Assembly (NCBI GenBank): GCA_964577315.1
Contig: CAZNYT010000003.1
Span: forward strand, 6,687 to 70,686
Length of the DNA stretch: 64,000 nt
Direction of reading: 5' to 3'
Origin: Desulfonatronospira sp964577315
Lineage (GTDB): Bacteria > Desulfobacterota > Desulfovibrionia > Desulfovibrionales > Desulfonatronovibrionaceae
Each line of letters begins with the position of its first letter. Positions within the stretch are counted from its first letter, which is position 1. Positions 43,156 through 52,700 of this stretch are shown piece after piece. Below the pieces are notes generated by a model, which saw only the letters and a list, made by a program, of their open reading frames with translations, had not been told where the DNA came from and did not search any database. Position numbers and translations under genes: made by a program.

Positions 43156-43177
43156 GCATCTATTCACCATATTTTAC
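43156..43177 (+). repeat. Dispersed repeat, half copy (g)
   Basis: GCATCTATTCACCATATTTT lies 25 bases after the dapF stop. Its first 14 bases are identical to the terminal repeats of the 438-bp element at 5917-6354. Confidence 0.65.
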
Positions 43178-43204
43178 AATCAATGAATCTAAAAGGAGGA
43201 TTTC

Positions 43205-44083
43205 ATGCAGTTTCGCGGTGCTTTTACAGCCTTGGTTACTCCATTCAAGAACAATCAGATAGATGAGGATGCTTACCGTAAACTCATTGAATGGCAGTTG
43301 GAGGAAGGTATAGACGGGGTGGTCCCTTGCGGAACTACTGGGGAGTCTGCCACTTTAACCCACGAAGAGCATAAACGTGCCATAAGCATCTGTGTAGACC
43401 AGGTTAAAGGAAGGGTGCCCGTTATTGCCGGGGCTGGATCCAATTGTACCAGTGAAGCAGTAGATTTGACCCGGTACGCCAAGGAAGCAGGTGCAGATGC
43501 AGCTCTTCTTATTACCCCCTACTATAACAAGCCCACTCCGGAAGGATTGCTGGCCCATTTTAAAACCATAGCCCAGGAAGTTTCCATTCCCTTTTTCATC
43601 TACAATGTTCCGGGAAGGACCGGGTTGAATGTATTGCCTCCCACTGTGGCCAGGATTTTTAAAGAGATCCCGGAAGCCATCGGGATCAAGGAAGCCACTG
43701 GAAATCTTACACAGGTATCACAAGTTGTGGAGCAGTGCGGACCGGAGTTCACGGTTCTTTCCGGAGAGGATCCCGTGGTGTTGCCCCTGATGTCCGTTGG
43801 AGGACACGGGGTGATCTCAGTTACTTCCAATATTGTTCCCAATATGATGCACTCACTGTGCAAGGCATATATGGACAACAACCAGGAAGAGGCCAAAAAA
43901 TTGCATCACAGGATGGCGCCTCTGTGCCGGGCCATGTTTCTGGAAACCAATCCCATCCCTGTTAAAACCTCTTTGTCCTTGATGGGCAAGATAGAGTTGG
44001 AGCTAAGGTTACCTTTAGTGCCTATGCTTCAAGAGAACGAGTCCAAATTGAAAGAAACTTTGCAGAACCACCAACTAATTTAG
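43205..44083 (+). CDS. dapA: 4-hydroxy-tetrahydrodipicolinate synthase
   Basis: A 292-aa class I aldolase condensing pyruvate with aspartate semialdehyde, the first committed step to diaminopimelate and lysine. Signatures are CGTTGESATL (about residues 42-51), the tyrosine in IYNVPGRTG (about 132-140) and the Schiff-base Lys in IGIKEATGNL (about 161). AAGGAGG five bases upstream gives a strong start. It is likely feedback-inhibited by lysine, as usual in the family (inference). An FMN enzyme gene follows 9 bases after its stop. Confidence 0.96.
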   Translation: MQFRGAFTALVTPFKNNQIDEDAYRKLIEWQLEEGIDGVVPCGTTGESATLTHEEHKRAISICVDQVKGRVPVIAGAGSNCTSEAVDLTRYAKEAGADAALLITPYYNKPTPEGLLAHFKTIAQEVSIPFFIYNVPGRTGLNVLPPTVARIFKEIPEAIGIKEATGNLTQVSQVVEQCGPEFTVLSGEDPVVLPLMSVGGHGVISVTSNIVPNMMHSLCKAYMDNNQEEAKKLHHRMAPLCRAMFLETNPIPVKTSLSLMGKIELELRLPLVPMLQENESKLKETLQNHQLI

Positions 44084-44092
44084 GATTGTGAC

Positions 44093-45115
44093 ATGAATTT
44101 AGAAGAAATTAAGAAAGAGGCCAAGGAGAAGTTAAAGGGCTATTGCCGGGTGTGTCCGGTATGCGATGGTCGCATGTGTGCCGGGGAAGTGCCCGGTATG
44201 GGTGGACTAGGAACAGGGGAAGCCTTTAAGGTCAACTTGACCGCCTTAAGACGCTACCGCCTGCGGATGCACACCGTGCACGGAGTAAAAAATCCGGAAA
44301 CAAGCCTTAATCTTTGGGGCAGACAGTGGAACCTGCCTTTCATGGCCGCTCCCATGACCGGAACTACTTATAACATGGGAGGACAGATCACTGAACAGGA
44401 ATTTATAGATCATGTTATAGGCGGCAGCTTAAATGCCGGAAGTTTTGGTTTTTCCGGGGACGGAGCCGATCCGGCAATGTTTGATAGCGGTGTTACCGCT
44501 ATTAAGAATAATAACGGGACAGGAGTCCCCATTATTAAACCCCGAGCCCAGGAAGAGGTTATAAAACGCATCCGTAGCGCAGAAGAGGCCGGGGCCATGG
44601 CTGTGGGCATGGATATAGACGGGGCCGGGCTGGTGACCATGGCCCTAAAGGGTCAAGCAGTAGGGCCCAAGGATAAACATGAGCTGAAGGAATTAGTGCA
44701 GTCCACTACCTTGCCCTTTGTACTCAAGGGCATCATGAGTGTAGAAGATGCCTTGAATGCCTTGGAGGCTGGTGTTTCCGCCATTGTGGTCTCCAATCAC
44801 GGAGGCAGGATCCTGGATCACACCCCGGGAGCGGCAGAGGTGCTGCAGGAGATTTCCGATCTGGTCCGGGGAAAGATGACTGTGTTCGCGGATGGTGGAG
44901 TACGTTCCGGCTCGGATGTGTTGAAGCTCTTGGCTCTGGGCGCGGATGCGGTATTGGTGGGCAGGCCTCTCATCACTGGGGCTTTTGGCGGAGGCCAGGA
45001 AGGAGTAAAATTCATTCTAGAAAAGTATGGCCAGGAACTGATTCAAGCCATGCTTCTGACCGGGGTTTCTGATGTCACAGATGTCTCACCCCGGATTCTG
45101 GATTATCAGGAGTAA
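44093..45115 (+). CDS. FMN-dependent alpha-hydroxy-acid-oxidase-like protein with cysteine-rich N-terminus
   Basis: A 340-aa TIM-barrel flavoprotein. The barrel shows the FMN-family signature LPFVLKGIMSVEDALNALEAGVSAIVVSNHGGRILDHTP in its usual place (about 206-245; catalytic His in SNHGGR) and the phosphate loop FADGGVRSGSDVLK and LGADAVLVGRP. The first 30 residues are unusual: CRVCPVCDGRMCAG holds four cysteines (18, 21, 24, 29) spaced like an iron-sulfur or zinc site. Close homologues in anaerobes are annotated only as alpha-hydroxy-acid oxidizing proteins. It is probably co-transcribed with dapA; the substrate is unknown. Confidence 0.85.
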   Translation: MNLEEIKKEAKEKLKGYCRVCPVCDGRMCAGEVPGMGGLGTGEAFKVNLTALRRYRLRMHTVHGVKNPETSLNLWGRQWNLPFMAAPMTGTTYNMGGQITEQEFIDHVIGGSLNAGSFGFSGDGADPAMFDSGVTAIKNNNGTGVPIIKPRAQEEVIKRIRSAEEAGAMAVGMDIDGAGLVTMALKGQAVGPKDKHELKELVQSTTLPFVLKGIMSVEDALNALEAGVSAIVVSNHGGRILDHTPGAAEVLQEISDLVRGKMTVFADGGVRSGSDVLKLLALGADAVLVGRPLITGAFGGGQEGVKFILEKYGQELIQAMLLTGVSDVTDVSPRILDYQE

Positions 45116-45123
45116 AAAGCTAG

Positions 45124-45181
45124 CCTCGGACCGGGTGCAATTACGTCCAGACCGGATAGATCATTCCTGGTCCGGGGTTTT
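45124..45181 (+). terminator. Probable terminator after the FMN enzyme gene
   Basis: Near-complementary arms (45124-45135 with 45166-45177, 10 of 12 positions) followed by TTTT, between the convergent FMN enzyme and pyrR genes; the right arm overlaps the last pyrR codons. Confidence 0.5.
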
Positions 45182-45703
45182 AAGAACAACTTTGTCTTCG
45201 CTGTCTCTTTCTTTTAACAATACATCCACTTTTTCCTGAACAGTGGTGTTGATCTTCTTGCCCACAAAATCCGCGTGAATAGGGAGTTCTCTGTTTCCCC
45301 GGTCCACAAGAACCAAAAGCTTGGTGCAGCCAGGACGTCCAAAGTCCAGCAGGGCTTCCAGGGCACTGCGTACCGTTCGTCCGGTATAGAGAACGTCATC
45401 TATTAGGATGAGATTTTTATCCGCTACTGAAAAAGGGATTTCAGTGCTATTGATTACAGGAGTAGAGGTTAGATTGGTCCAATCGTCGCGATAGAGATTG
45501 ATATCCAATTTTCCTAAAAGAATCTCCTGGCCGGTTTTTTGTTCCAGCATTTTTTGGAGTCTGCCTGCCAAGTCCACTCCTCGCCGCTGGATTCCAATCA
45601 AAGCCAAATTATCTGTTTCAGGGGTTTGCTCCCAAATCTGGGAAACCAATCTTTCCAAAGTTTTTTGAATTTGCTTGGGATTTAAAATTACTTGTGAGGC
45701 CAT
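45161..45703 (-). CDS. pyrR: PyrR bifunctional regulator/uracil phosphoribosyltransferase
   Basis: A 180-aa PRTase-fold protein. PyrR binds UMP and attenuates pyr mRNA in many bacteria and has uracil phosphoribosyltransferase activity. The PRPP motif LILIDDVLYTGRTVRSAL (about 94-111) and ALIGIQRRGVDLAGRL, LDINLYRDDW are diagnostic. The ATG at 45703 is chosen because AAAGGAG lies seven bases upstream; a longer frame starting at 45730 is unlikely. No pyr gene is nearby, so its regulatory target is not visible here. Confidence 0.94.
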   Translation of the reverse strand: MASQVILNPKQIQKTLERLVSQIWEQTPETDNLALIGIQRRGVDLAGRLQKMLEQKTGQEILLGKLDINLYRDDWTNLTSTPVINSTEIPFSVADKNLILIDDVLYTGRTVRSALEALLDFGRPGCTKLLVLVDRGNRELPIHADFVGKKINTTVQEKVDVLLKERDSEDKVVLKTPDQE

Positions 45704-45788
45704 TTGTTTTCTCCTTTGAATGCCAGGCAAAGTTGCTTTGATAGCAGGATTTTTTAAGGACTTTAGCTAGAACGAAACTTACTATCCA

Positions 45789-45859
45789 AAGGTCCGAGGG
45801 TTCTGCAAACAGGCCTACGTCGCTCACACAGTTTACGCCCAGTTTGCAGAACCCTCGGA
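45789..45859. repeat. Perfect 20-bp inverted repeat with a 31-base loop
   Basis: The arms GGTCCGAGGGTTCTGCAAAC (45789-45808) and its exact complement (45840-45859) lie in the 300-base gap between the pyrR and copA starts. TTACTAT further out on the left recurs inverted on the right about 25 bases beyond the arm. It could be a strong hairpin, a recombination site or a mobile-element trace. No other feature was found in the gap. Confidence 0.7.
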
Positions 45860-46003
45860 CCTCGAGTACGAATTGCTGCCATAATAGTAAGGCTGTTTAT
45901 AGAGCCATGGTCACAGAACCAAATTTCCTTGTTAGGCTTTTTGGAAATCAGACCGGATAAAAAGTAAAAAACTTTTATATCTGTTTTTAAATCTGGGGTA
46001 AAC

Positions 46004-48535
46004 ATGTCAGTTACAGAAAATGCGTCCCAACACGATAATCCTCAAGGATCCCGGGAAAACAGGATGCAGTCCGAAGGCCAGCCCAGATCTATTATTTTGA
46101 GGATAACCGGCATGTCGTGTGCTTCCTGCGTGCGGCGGGTGGAAAAGGCCCTGCTCAACGTGGAGGGAGTGCAAGATGCCAGTGTGAATCTTTCCACTGA
46201 GAGGGCCTCTGTGAACGCAGCTGGCAATGTACAGCTGGAGAGCTTGATTAGTGCTGTGGAAAATATCGGGTTTCAAGCAGAGCCCGTGGAACAACAACAT
46301 GTAACTCTGGGCATTCAGGGAATGACTTGTGCCTCCTGTGTGCGTCGAGTGGAAAATGCCTTGCAGGATATACCCGGCGTGATTCAGGCCAATGTCAATT
46401 TGGCTACTGAACAGGCCCAGGTTACTTTTGCCGGGAGCGAGGACACCATCGAAACTCTGAAGCAGGCGATAAGGGACAGCGGATACCAGGTAACTGATCT
46501 GGGCAGGGAGCGTCAGAGCGTAGAGGATAGGGAAAGGGAAACCCGAAGCCAAGAGATGAAGCGCTTGATCCGGGATGTGGTTACTGGGGCCACGGTTACC
46601 ACGGTGGTGCTTATAGGGAGCATCCCCCATATGATCCCCATGTGGTCGGAATGGGTTCCAGAGGCTCTTAGCAATGTTTACGTCCTTTTGATTCTGGCCA
46701 CTTATGTCCAGTTCATCGCTGGATGGCGATTTTACCAGGGCAGCTACGCAACCCTGCGGCACGGCACAGCTGACATGAATGTGCTAGTGGCTATGGGTAC
46801 CACTTCAGCATGGCTATATAGTGCAGGAATGACCTTGTTCCCGGATTTTTTGACCGGCTTGGGTTTTCCTTACCAGCTTTATTACGATGTAGCTACGGTA
46901 ATTACTACCCTGATCCTGGTTGGACGTCTCTTGGAAGCCCGGGCCAAAGGCCGGGCCTCAGAGGCCATTCGCCGCCTGATGGGCATGCAGGCTCGATCCG
47001 CCAGGGTGAAAAGGCAGGACCAGGAGATGGAGATCCCTGTGGAAGAAGTCCAGGTGGGAGATTTGGTACTGGTTCGTCCAGGAGAACGAATCCCGGTGGA
47101 TGGAGAGGTAATAAGGGGGAGCTCCAGCATTGACGAGTCCATGTTGACTGGGGAAAGCCTGCCGGTTTTCAAGCAGGCCGGGGACGAGGTTATCGGAGGT
47201 ACTATCAATAAGGTGGGAAGCTTGGAATTTCGTGCTACCAAAGTAGGACGAGAAACTGCCTTGGCCAGGATTATTCAACTGGTGGAACAGGCCCAGGGCT
47301 CCAAGGCTCCCATCCAGAGATTGGTCGATGTTATCGCAGCCTATTTTGTTCCGGCTGTGGTCTCAGTAGCTGTCCTGAGCTTCATAGTTTGGTCCATTTT
47401 TGGGCCGGAACCACAGCTTACCTTTGCTCTAACCACTTTTATCGCGGTTCTTATTATAGCTTGTCCTTGTGCCCTGGGACTGGCCACTCCCACCGCAATC
47501 ATGGTGGGTACGGGTAAGGGCGCAGAAAACGGCATTCTCATCAAGAGCGCCGAAACCTTGCAATTAACTCACCGTTTACAAGCAGTGGTGTTGGACAAAA
47601 CAGGCACTCTCACCCGAGGAGAACCGGAAGTTACTGATGTACTGACAGACGAGGGCTTGGATGCAAGTGAACTCTTGCGTTTGGTGGCCTCAATAGAAAA
47701 AGGGTCCGAACACCCCCTGGGGGAAGCGATTGTGCGCAAGGCCCGGGAACAGGGATTGAAATTGAGTGATCCTGAATCTTTCCAAGCGGTTCCAGGCCAC
47801 GGCGTACTGGCAAGCATAGAAGGAAAAGAAATTCTGGCGGGCAATCTGCGCCTGATGCAGGAATACGGCATCGATGTTTCAGTTTGGCAGGACAGGGCTA
47901 AGGAATTGGCCAATGAAGGTAAAACCCCCATGTATGTGGCCCAAAACGGTCTTTTGTCAGCCCTGGTAGCAGTGACGGATCCTTTAAAGGAGACCTCGCT
48001 CGAAGCAGTACAAGCCATGCAGCGTATGGGGCTGGAAGTGATCATGGTAACCGGGGATAATCGCAGCACTGCCGAAGCAATCGGTAAACAGCTGGGGATA
48101 GACCGAATATTTCCGGAAGTTTTACCTCAGGACAAGGCAAATTACGTGGCTCATTTGCAAGCAGAGGGGCGGAAAGTGGCCATGGTAGGCGACGGGATTA
48201 ACGATGCTCCAGCCCTGGCTCAAGCTGATGTGGGCATTGCCATCGGAACCGGCACGGATATAGCCATGGAAACCTCGGACATAACCTTAATGCGCGGAGA
48301 TTTGCGTACTGTACCCACAGCTATCAGCCTCTCTCGGGCCACAACTCGCACAATTTGGCAGAATCTTTTCTGGGCCTTTTTCTATAACGTGGTACTTATT
48401 CCTGTAGCTGCAGGAGCGCTGTATCCGGTTTACGGCTTGCTTTTGAACCCTATGCTGGCTGGTGCTGCTATGGCTGTGAGCTCAGTCTCCGTGGTTACCA
48501 ACAGCCTCAGGTTACGTTACTTCAAGCCGCTTTAA
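46004..48535 (+). CDS. copA: Copper-exporting P1B-type ATPase
   Basis: An 843-aa P-type ATPase pumping Cu(I) out of the cytoplasm. Two N-terminal heavy-metal-binding domains carry GMSCASC (about 34-40) and GMTCASC (about 107-113). The membrane part has the CPC motif (C487-P-C489); the phosphorylation site DKTGT begins at Asp531; HPLGEA (about 570), GDGINDAP and TSDIT complete the catalytic domain. The CPC motif and two metal-binding domains indicate Cu rather than Zn. No copper-responsive regulator (CueR/CsoR) is adjacent, though the inverted repeat upstream could be regulatory. Confidence 0.96.
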   Translation: MSVTENASQHDNPQGSRENRMQSEGQPRSIILRITGMSCASCVRRVEKALLNVEGVQDASVNLSTERASVNAAGNVQLESLISAVENIGFQAEPVEQQHVTLGIQGMTCASCVRRVENALQDIPGVIQANVNLATEQAQVTFAGSEDTIETLKQAIRDSGYQVTDLGRERQSVEDRERETRSQEMKRLIRDVVTGATVTTVVLIGSIPHMIPMWSEWVPEALSNVYVLLILATYVQFIAGWRFYQGSYATLRHGTADMNVLVAMGTTSAWLYSAGMTLFPDFLTGLGFPYQLYYDVATVITTLILVGRLLEARAKGRASEAIRRLMGMQARSARVKRQDQEMEIPVEEVQVGDLVLVRPGERIPVDGEVIRGSSSIDESMLTGESLPVFKQAGDEVIGGTINKVGSLEFRATKVGRETALARIIQLVEQAQGSKAPIQRLVDVIAAYFVPAVVSVAVLSFIVWSIFGPEPQLTFALTTFIAVLIIACPCALGLATPTAIMVGTGKGAENGILIKSAETLQLTHRLQAVVLDKTGTLTRGEPEVTDVLTDEGLDASELLRLVASIEKGSEHPLGEAIVRKAREQGLKLSDPESFQAVPGHGVLASIEGKEILAGNLRLMQEYGIDVSVWQDRAKELANEGKTPMYVAQNGLLSALVAVTDPLKETSLEAVQAMQRMGLEVIMVTGDNRSTAEAIGKQLGIDRIFPEVLPQDKANYVAHLQAEGRKVAMVGDGINDAPALAQADVGIAIGTGTDIAMETSDITLMRGDLRTVPTAISLSRATTRTIWQNLFWAFFYNVVLIPVAAGALYPVYGLLLNPMLAGAAMAVSSVSVVTNSLRLRYFKPL

Positions 48536-48702
48536 GCAAACAAGCAAAGAAATTGACAAAGTTTTATAAAAAAGGCTTGCTTTTCTGTTTGCCATTAATT
48601 ATTTTGCCCAGAGGTGGTGTTTATCAGTTTTTGTGAACAGGCTGAAATGGAGCAGCTTGGGCTGATGAGCTTTGTTTTTTAATTTTTGAGGAGCATTTTT
48701 TT

Positions 48703-48957
48703 ATGACTAACTTGTATGTGGGGAATCTGCCTTGGAGTACTACCGAGTCCCAACTTCGCAATCTTTTTGCAGAGTATGGCGAGGTGAGTTCGGCAAAAAT
48801 TATCGAAGACCGGGAAACAGGACGCTCCCGTGGTTTTGGATTTGTGGAGATGGAAACAGGCGCTGAGGAAGCCATTCAGAGCTTAAACGGCAAAGATTTC
48901 GGTGGGCGCAGCATCAAGGTCAACGTGGCCAAGCCCAAGCGAGAGGCTCGTTTTTAA
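48703..48957 (+). CDS. RRM-type RNA-binding protein
   Basis: An 84-aa single RNA-recognition-motif protein. RNP2 is LYVGNLPW (residues 3-10) and RNP1 is RGFGFVEM (about residues 44-51), with the typical GGRSIKVN strand near the end. Small bacterial RRM proteins are often cold-induced, but no regulatory element can be assigned here beyond the AT-rich 165-base leader. GAGGAG nine bases before the ATG supports the start; a strong terminator follows. Confidence 0.95.
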   Translation: MTNLYVGNLPWSTTESQLRNLFAEYGEVSSAKIIEDRETGRSRGFGFVEMETGAEEAIQSLNGKDFGGRSIKVNVAKPKREARF

Positions 48958-48980
48958 CCACAAGATTCTAAAGCTTTAAA

Positions 48981-49013
48981 AAACCATCCCGGTAAATACC
49001 GGGATGGTTTTTT
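48981..49013 (+). terminator. Rho-independent terminator of the RRM gene
   Basis: A perfect 14-bp stem (48981-48994 with 48997-49010), 2-base loop and T run, 24 bases after the stop codon. Confidence 0.9.
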
Positions 49014-49024
49014 AACGACAATAA

Positions 49025-49243
49025 TTAGGGGTGAAGCATTTTCATACAGGTTCTTATTTGCAATTCTTTAAGGATTACTTCTTCGTAGTTGTTTTGAAAG
49101 CTAGGTCCCTTATAAATTTCATCTTCAGCGTATTTTTCCAAAAATTGACTTTCCTCCCAAAAGTCCAAAAGTTCTTCAGTTCCCAATATTTTAACTTGCT
49201 CTTCCAAAGGATAACTATCCGGGGTGCGTAAAAAATAAGCCAT
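49025..49243 (-). CDS. 72-aa acidic protein of unknown function
   Basis: A small acidic protein (MAYFLRTPDSYPLEEQVKIL, then LLDFWEESQFLEKYAEDE). It is predicted mostly helical with no motif I recognise. AGGATACC lies a few bases upstream of the ATG on the minus strand, a weak ribosome-binding site. It is convergent with the RRM gene across that gene's terminator. It may be real, given the clean frame and plausible residue composition; support is limited. Confidence 0.55.
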   Translation of the reverse strand: MAYFLRTPDSYPLEEQVKILGTEELLDFWEESQFLEKYAEDEIYKGPSFQNNYEEVILKELQIRTCMKMLHP

Positions 49244-49765
49244 TAGTAAAGGTATCCTCCTATGATTGTTTCTTGGTTCAACAACGAGGAAATCAATGTT
49301 GAACTGACCTATAACTTAAAAATATGTTAACCACAATCTGTTTTTTTGGCAACATTTTTTAGGCTTGAAAAAATCGGGAAAAAGATTTAGCCAAAATCTG
49401 GCTTCAGCTAGATAAAAGAGACTTGTTTTCAGGTGCAGATATGTTATTTATTCCGGTATGTTATGTATAATAATTTTTTGAGCCCGATGCAAATATTTAC
49501 CAGGTCTTTTGGGTATGCCGCTTATCCGGCTTACGCTTTGCTAGGCTCGGCTTACTACCCTGCACCTACCTGAGCAATCGTATTCACAAGCGCTTTTAAA
49601 AATACCATTACCCAAAATAGTGCAGGGCATCCAATACAAGACTTATTGCCCAAAAAAGCTGACGAGAGCCTCCTGGGAGAAGCATACAAAAAGATTCCTT
49701 GAAGCTTTTTGCAAGCGCAGGGAGTAATTACAACCCAATAAACTTTCTTCGGTTCGGGACAGAGA
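49244..49765. other. Intergenic region upstream of mfd, possible degraded repeat
   Basis: A 522-base gap. At 49497-49512 there is a match to the left part of the repeat at 60184 (one mismatch in 16), and at 49689-49706 a weak inverted counterpart, so a degraded long copy of about 210 bases may lie here. CCTGCAC/GTGCAGG arms (about 49559 and 49620) form a weak inverted pair. No supported gene. Confidence 0.4.
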
Positions 49766-52700
49766 TTGTTCATAGATTCCAATTTAAAAAAAGAAATTCA
49801 AAGTTTAGGTACCAAAAGCCAACATATCCACATTTATAAATCCGGAGCGGCCACACAGGTTTATCTAGCCGAATACCTCCGAAACCACGGCCACAACGTG
49901 GTATTAATTCTTCCTCCCCACCTGGATACCCAAGAATACTCCTTATTGGCAGATATCTTTGCTCACCAGGGCAGTATCAAACCTAATTTCTGGGAGGAGT
50001 CCTGGTTTTTCCTCCCTTCCCTGGGACAGAAAAACAGTAGCACCTGGGGAAAGATTTGGACCAACCTGTTCGGGATCCTTCAAAAATCCAATACCGCCAC
50101 CGTAGTACCCGCGGATACCTTGCTTTATTATCTCCCGACCACCCATCTGGTGCGGGACACTTTTTTATTGCTTATGCCCGGAGAAGAGATAAATCCGGAC
50201 ACCATTTTGGACAAGCTCGTGTCCTGGGGTTATACCAGGGCTTTTACGGTTACTTCTCCCGGAGAAATTGCTTTACGCGGGGATATTTTGGATGTCTTCC
50301 CACCGGGATACCAATCTCCGGTGCGCATGGATTTTTTCGGAGACCATCTGGAAAGTATCAGGACCTTTGAGCCTCTTACACAGAGGTCCATTCAGGACCT
50401 GGAAGAGTGTTTAATTATGCCGGTGGCTGCCTGCATAGCAGAAGAGGAATTGATGCGCGGCGCCCGGGAAAAGGCTGATTACCTAAGATCCATCGGGGAG
50501 ATAAATCCCGCTTTTCGACAAAACTTGGAAAAGAAACTGGAAAATGGTTCCCGGGATTATCCCTGCGGTCTCTTTTATTCCCAACCGGGATGCATGGCAG
50601 ATTTTCTTCCTGGGGATGCCTACTATTTGCTTGTGGACTCCGCACGGATCAGAACCACCCTAGAGGAGGAGGAATGGAAGCTTAAACAATGGAGCGAAGA
50701 TCAAGGTTATCCTGAAAAATACATTTTTCAGCCAACTTCCAGGGCTAGGAGCTTGTGGCAGAATAAGTCCCAGATAATTTTTGACAGGCTGGTAATGGGA
50801 CAAAAAACTTCCGGATTGGATTTGTGGGAGAAGGAGATCAAAAACTTCTCGGATATTTTTTGGAAACCACAGGAAACTCGCCGTCCCTGGCCCACTTTCG
50901 TACAGGCCTTACATGATTGGAAAAAAACTGCCAACCAAGTAATTTTGGCTTTTAATACCCCAAAATCCAGGGAGAAATTTTTCAAGGCCATAGAAAACGA
51001 AGGGCTGGAGCTGGAGACGGATTACAGACCAGAAAAGCCCGGCTTGTTCGCTTTAGTGGTGGGGCTGGGGACCGGGAAACACATGGTATGGAACCATGTG
51101 TATCTCCTGGGAGAGGATGTGATTCAGCCCGGAAAGAGACAGAAGACATCTACCTCGCAACAAAAGTTTGCTGGGATTTCCAGGGTGGATGAGATCCAAG
51201 CCGGTGATTTGCTGGTGCATCGCGATTACGGGCTGGGCCGTTTTGAAGGCCTGGAAAGAATCAGCACCGATACCTCGGCAAATGATTATCTACTCCTTCG
51301 TTATGCCAACGATGACAAGCTTTATATCCCTGTGGATCGTTTTGGGCTGGTTCAAAAATATAAAGGTCCAGAGGGAGCTAACCCAGCTTTGGATAAGTTG
51401 GGCGGGTCCGGATGGTCCAAAACCAAGGACAGGGCGCGCAAGGCCATCAAGAAAATCGCCCGAGACTTGGTAAATATGTACGCTTACCGCAGGGTGGCCA
51501 AGGGGTATAACTATCATCCCCTGGGAGAAATGTATCAAGAGTTTGTGAATACTTTTGGTTTTGAGGAAACCCCGGACCAGGAACAGGCGATCAAAGAGGT
51601 GATGGATGATATGGAGAGCCCGGAACCCATGGACCGCCTGGTATGCGGTGATGTGGGATTCGGAAAAACCGAAGTAGCTATGCGGGCGGCTTTCAGGGCA
51701 GTCATGGACGGTAAGCAAGTGGCCATGTTATGCCCCACAACTGTCCTGGCAGAACAACATTACGTGAACTTCATGCAGAGGATGCAGGATTTTGCAGTTA
51801 ATGTCCGCATGTTGAGCCGTTTTGTTCCTCGCAGCAGGCAGAAGACTATTCTGGAAGCAACCAAGAGGGGAGAGGTGGATATCCTGATAGGAACTCACAG
51901 GCTTCTTTCCCAAGATGTGGTTATACCTAAGCTTGCCCTCTTGATCCTGGATGAAGAACAAAGATTCGGAGTCCGGCATAAGGAAAAGCTGAAGGAATTT
52001 AGGCAAAATATTGACGTGCTAACTTTGACCGCTACTCCTATTCCCAGGACTCTTCAATTGTCCATTTCCGGAATACGAACCTTGAGCGTGATAGAAACCC
52101 CTCCCCAGGATCGTAAACCTGTTGAGAGTTCCTTGATAGAGAAGGATAAAACTTTCCTGCAAAGCGCCTTGCGCAGGGAGTTGGACAGGAAAGGCCAGGT
52201 ATTTTGGGTCTATAACCGAGTCCAGGGATTAGATAGGGTACTTGAATATGTTCAAAATTTAGTCCCTGAGGCCAGGGTAGCCAAAGCCCACGGACAAATG
52301 CCTGAAAAAGATCTGGAAGAGACCATGCATAAGTTCTGGCATCATGAAATCGATGTACTGGTCTGTACGGCTATTATTGAATCCGGGCTGGATTTTCCCA
52401 GGGCCAATACCCTGATAGTGGATCAGGCCCAAACTTTCGGCTTGGGGCAATTGTACCAATTAAGGGGCAGGGTGGGTAGATCAGAGGAACAGGCTTATGC
52501 CTATTTTATGGTGCCCTCGGTGAACCAGCTTCCGGAGCAAACCAAAAAACGCATGCAAATCATTTTGGACATGGATTATTTGGGGGCAGGTTTTCAGCTG
52601 GCCATGGAGGACTTAAGATTGAGAGGGGCAGGGAATATTTTAGGGGAAGTTCAGTCGGGACAAATAGGCAAAGTAGGCCTAGATCTGTTTTTGGAGATGT

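Noticed and set aside
45763..46005. 80-aa minus-strand frame across the 20-bp inverted repeat
   Set aside because: It simply reads through the palindrome and has no protein-like features.
48553..48582. Promoter upstream of the RRM gene
   Set aside because: TTGACA is present at 48553 but no good -10 box lies 16-18 bases downstream, so it is not listed as a feature.
49555..49782. 75-aa frame on the minus strand overlapping the mfd start
   Set aside because: It overlaps a certain gene's start and the degraded-repeat region, has no ribosome-binding site and no recognisable protein features.
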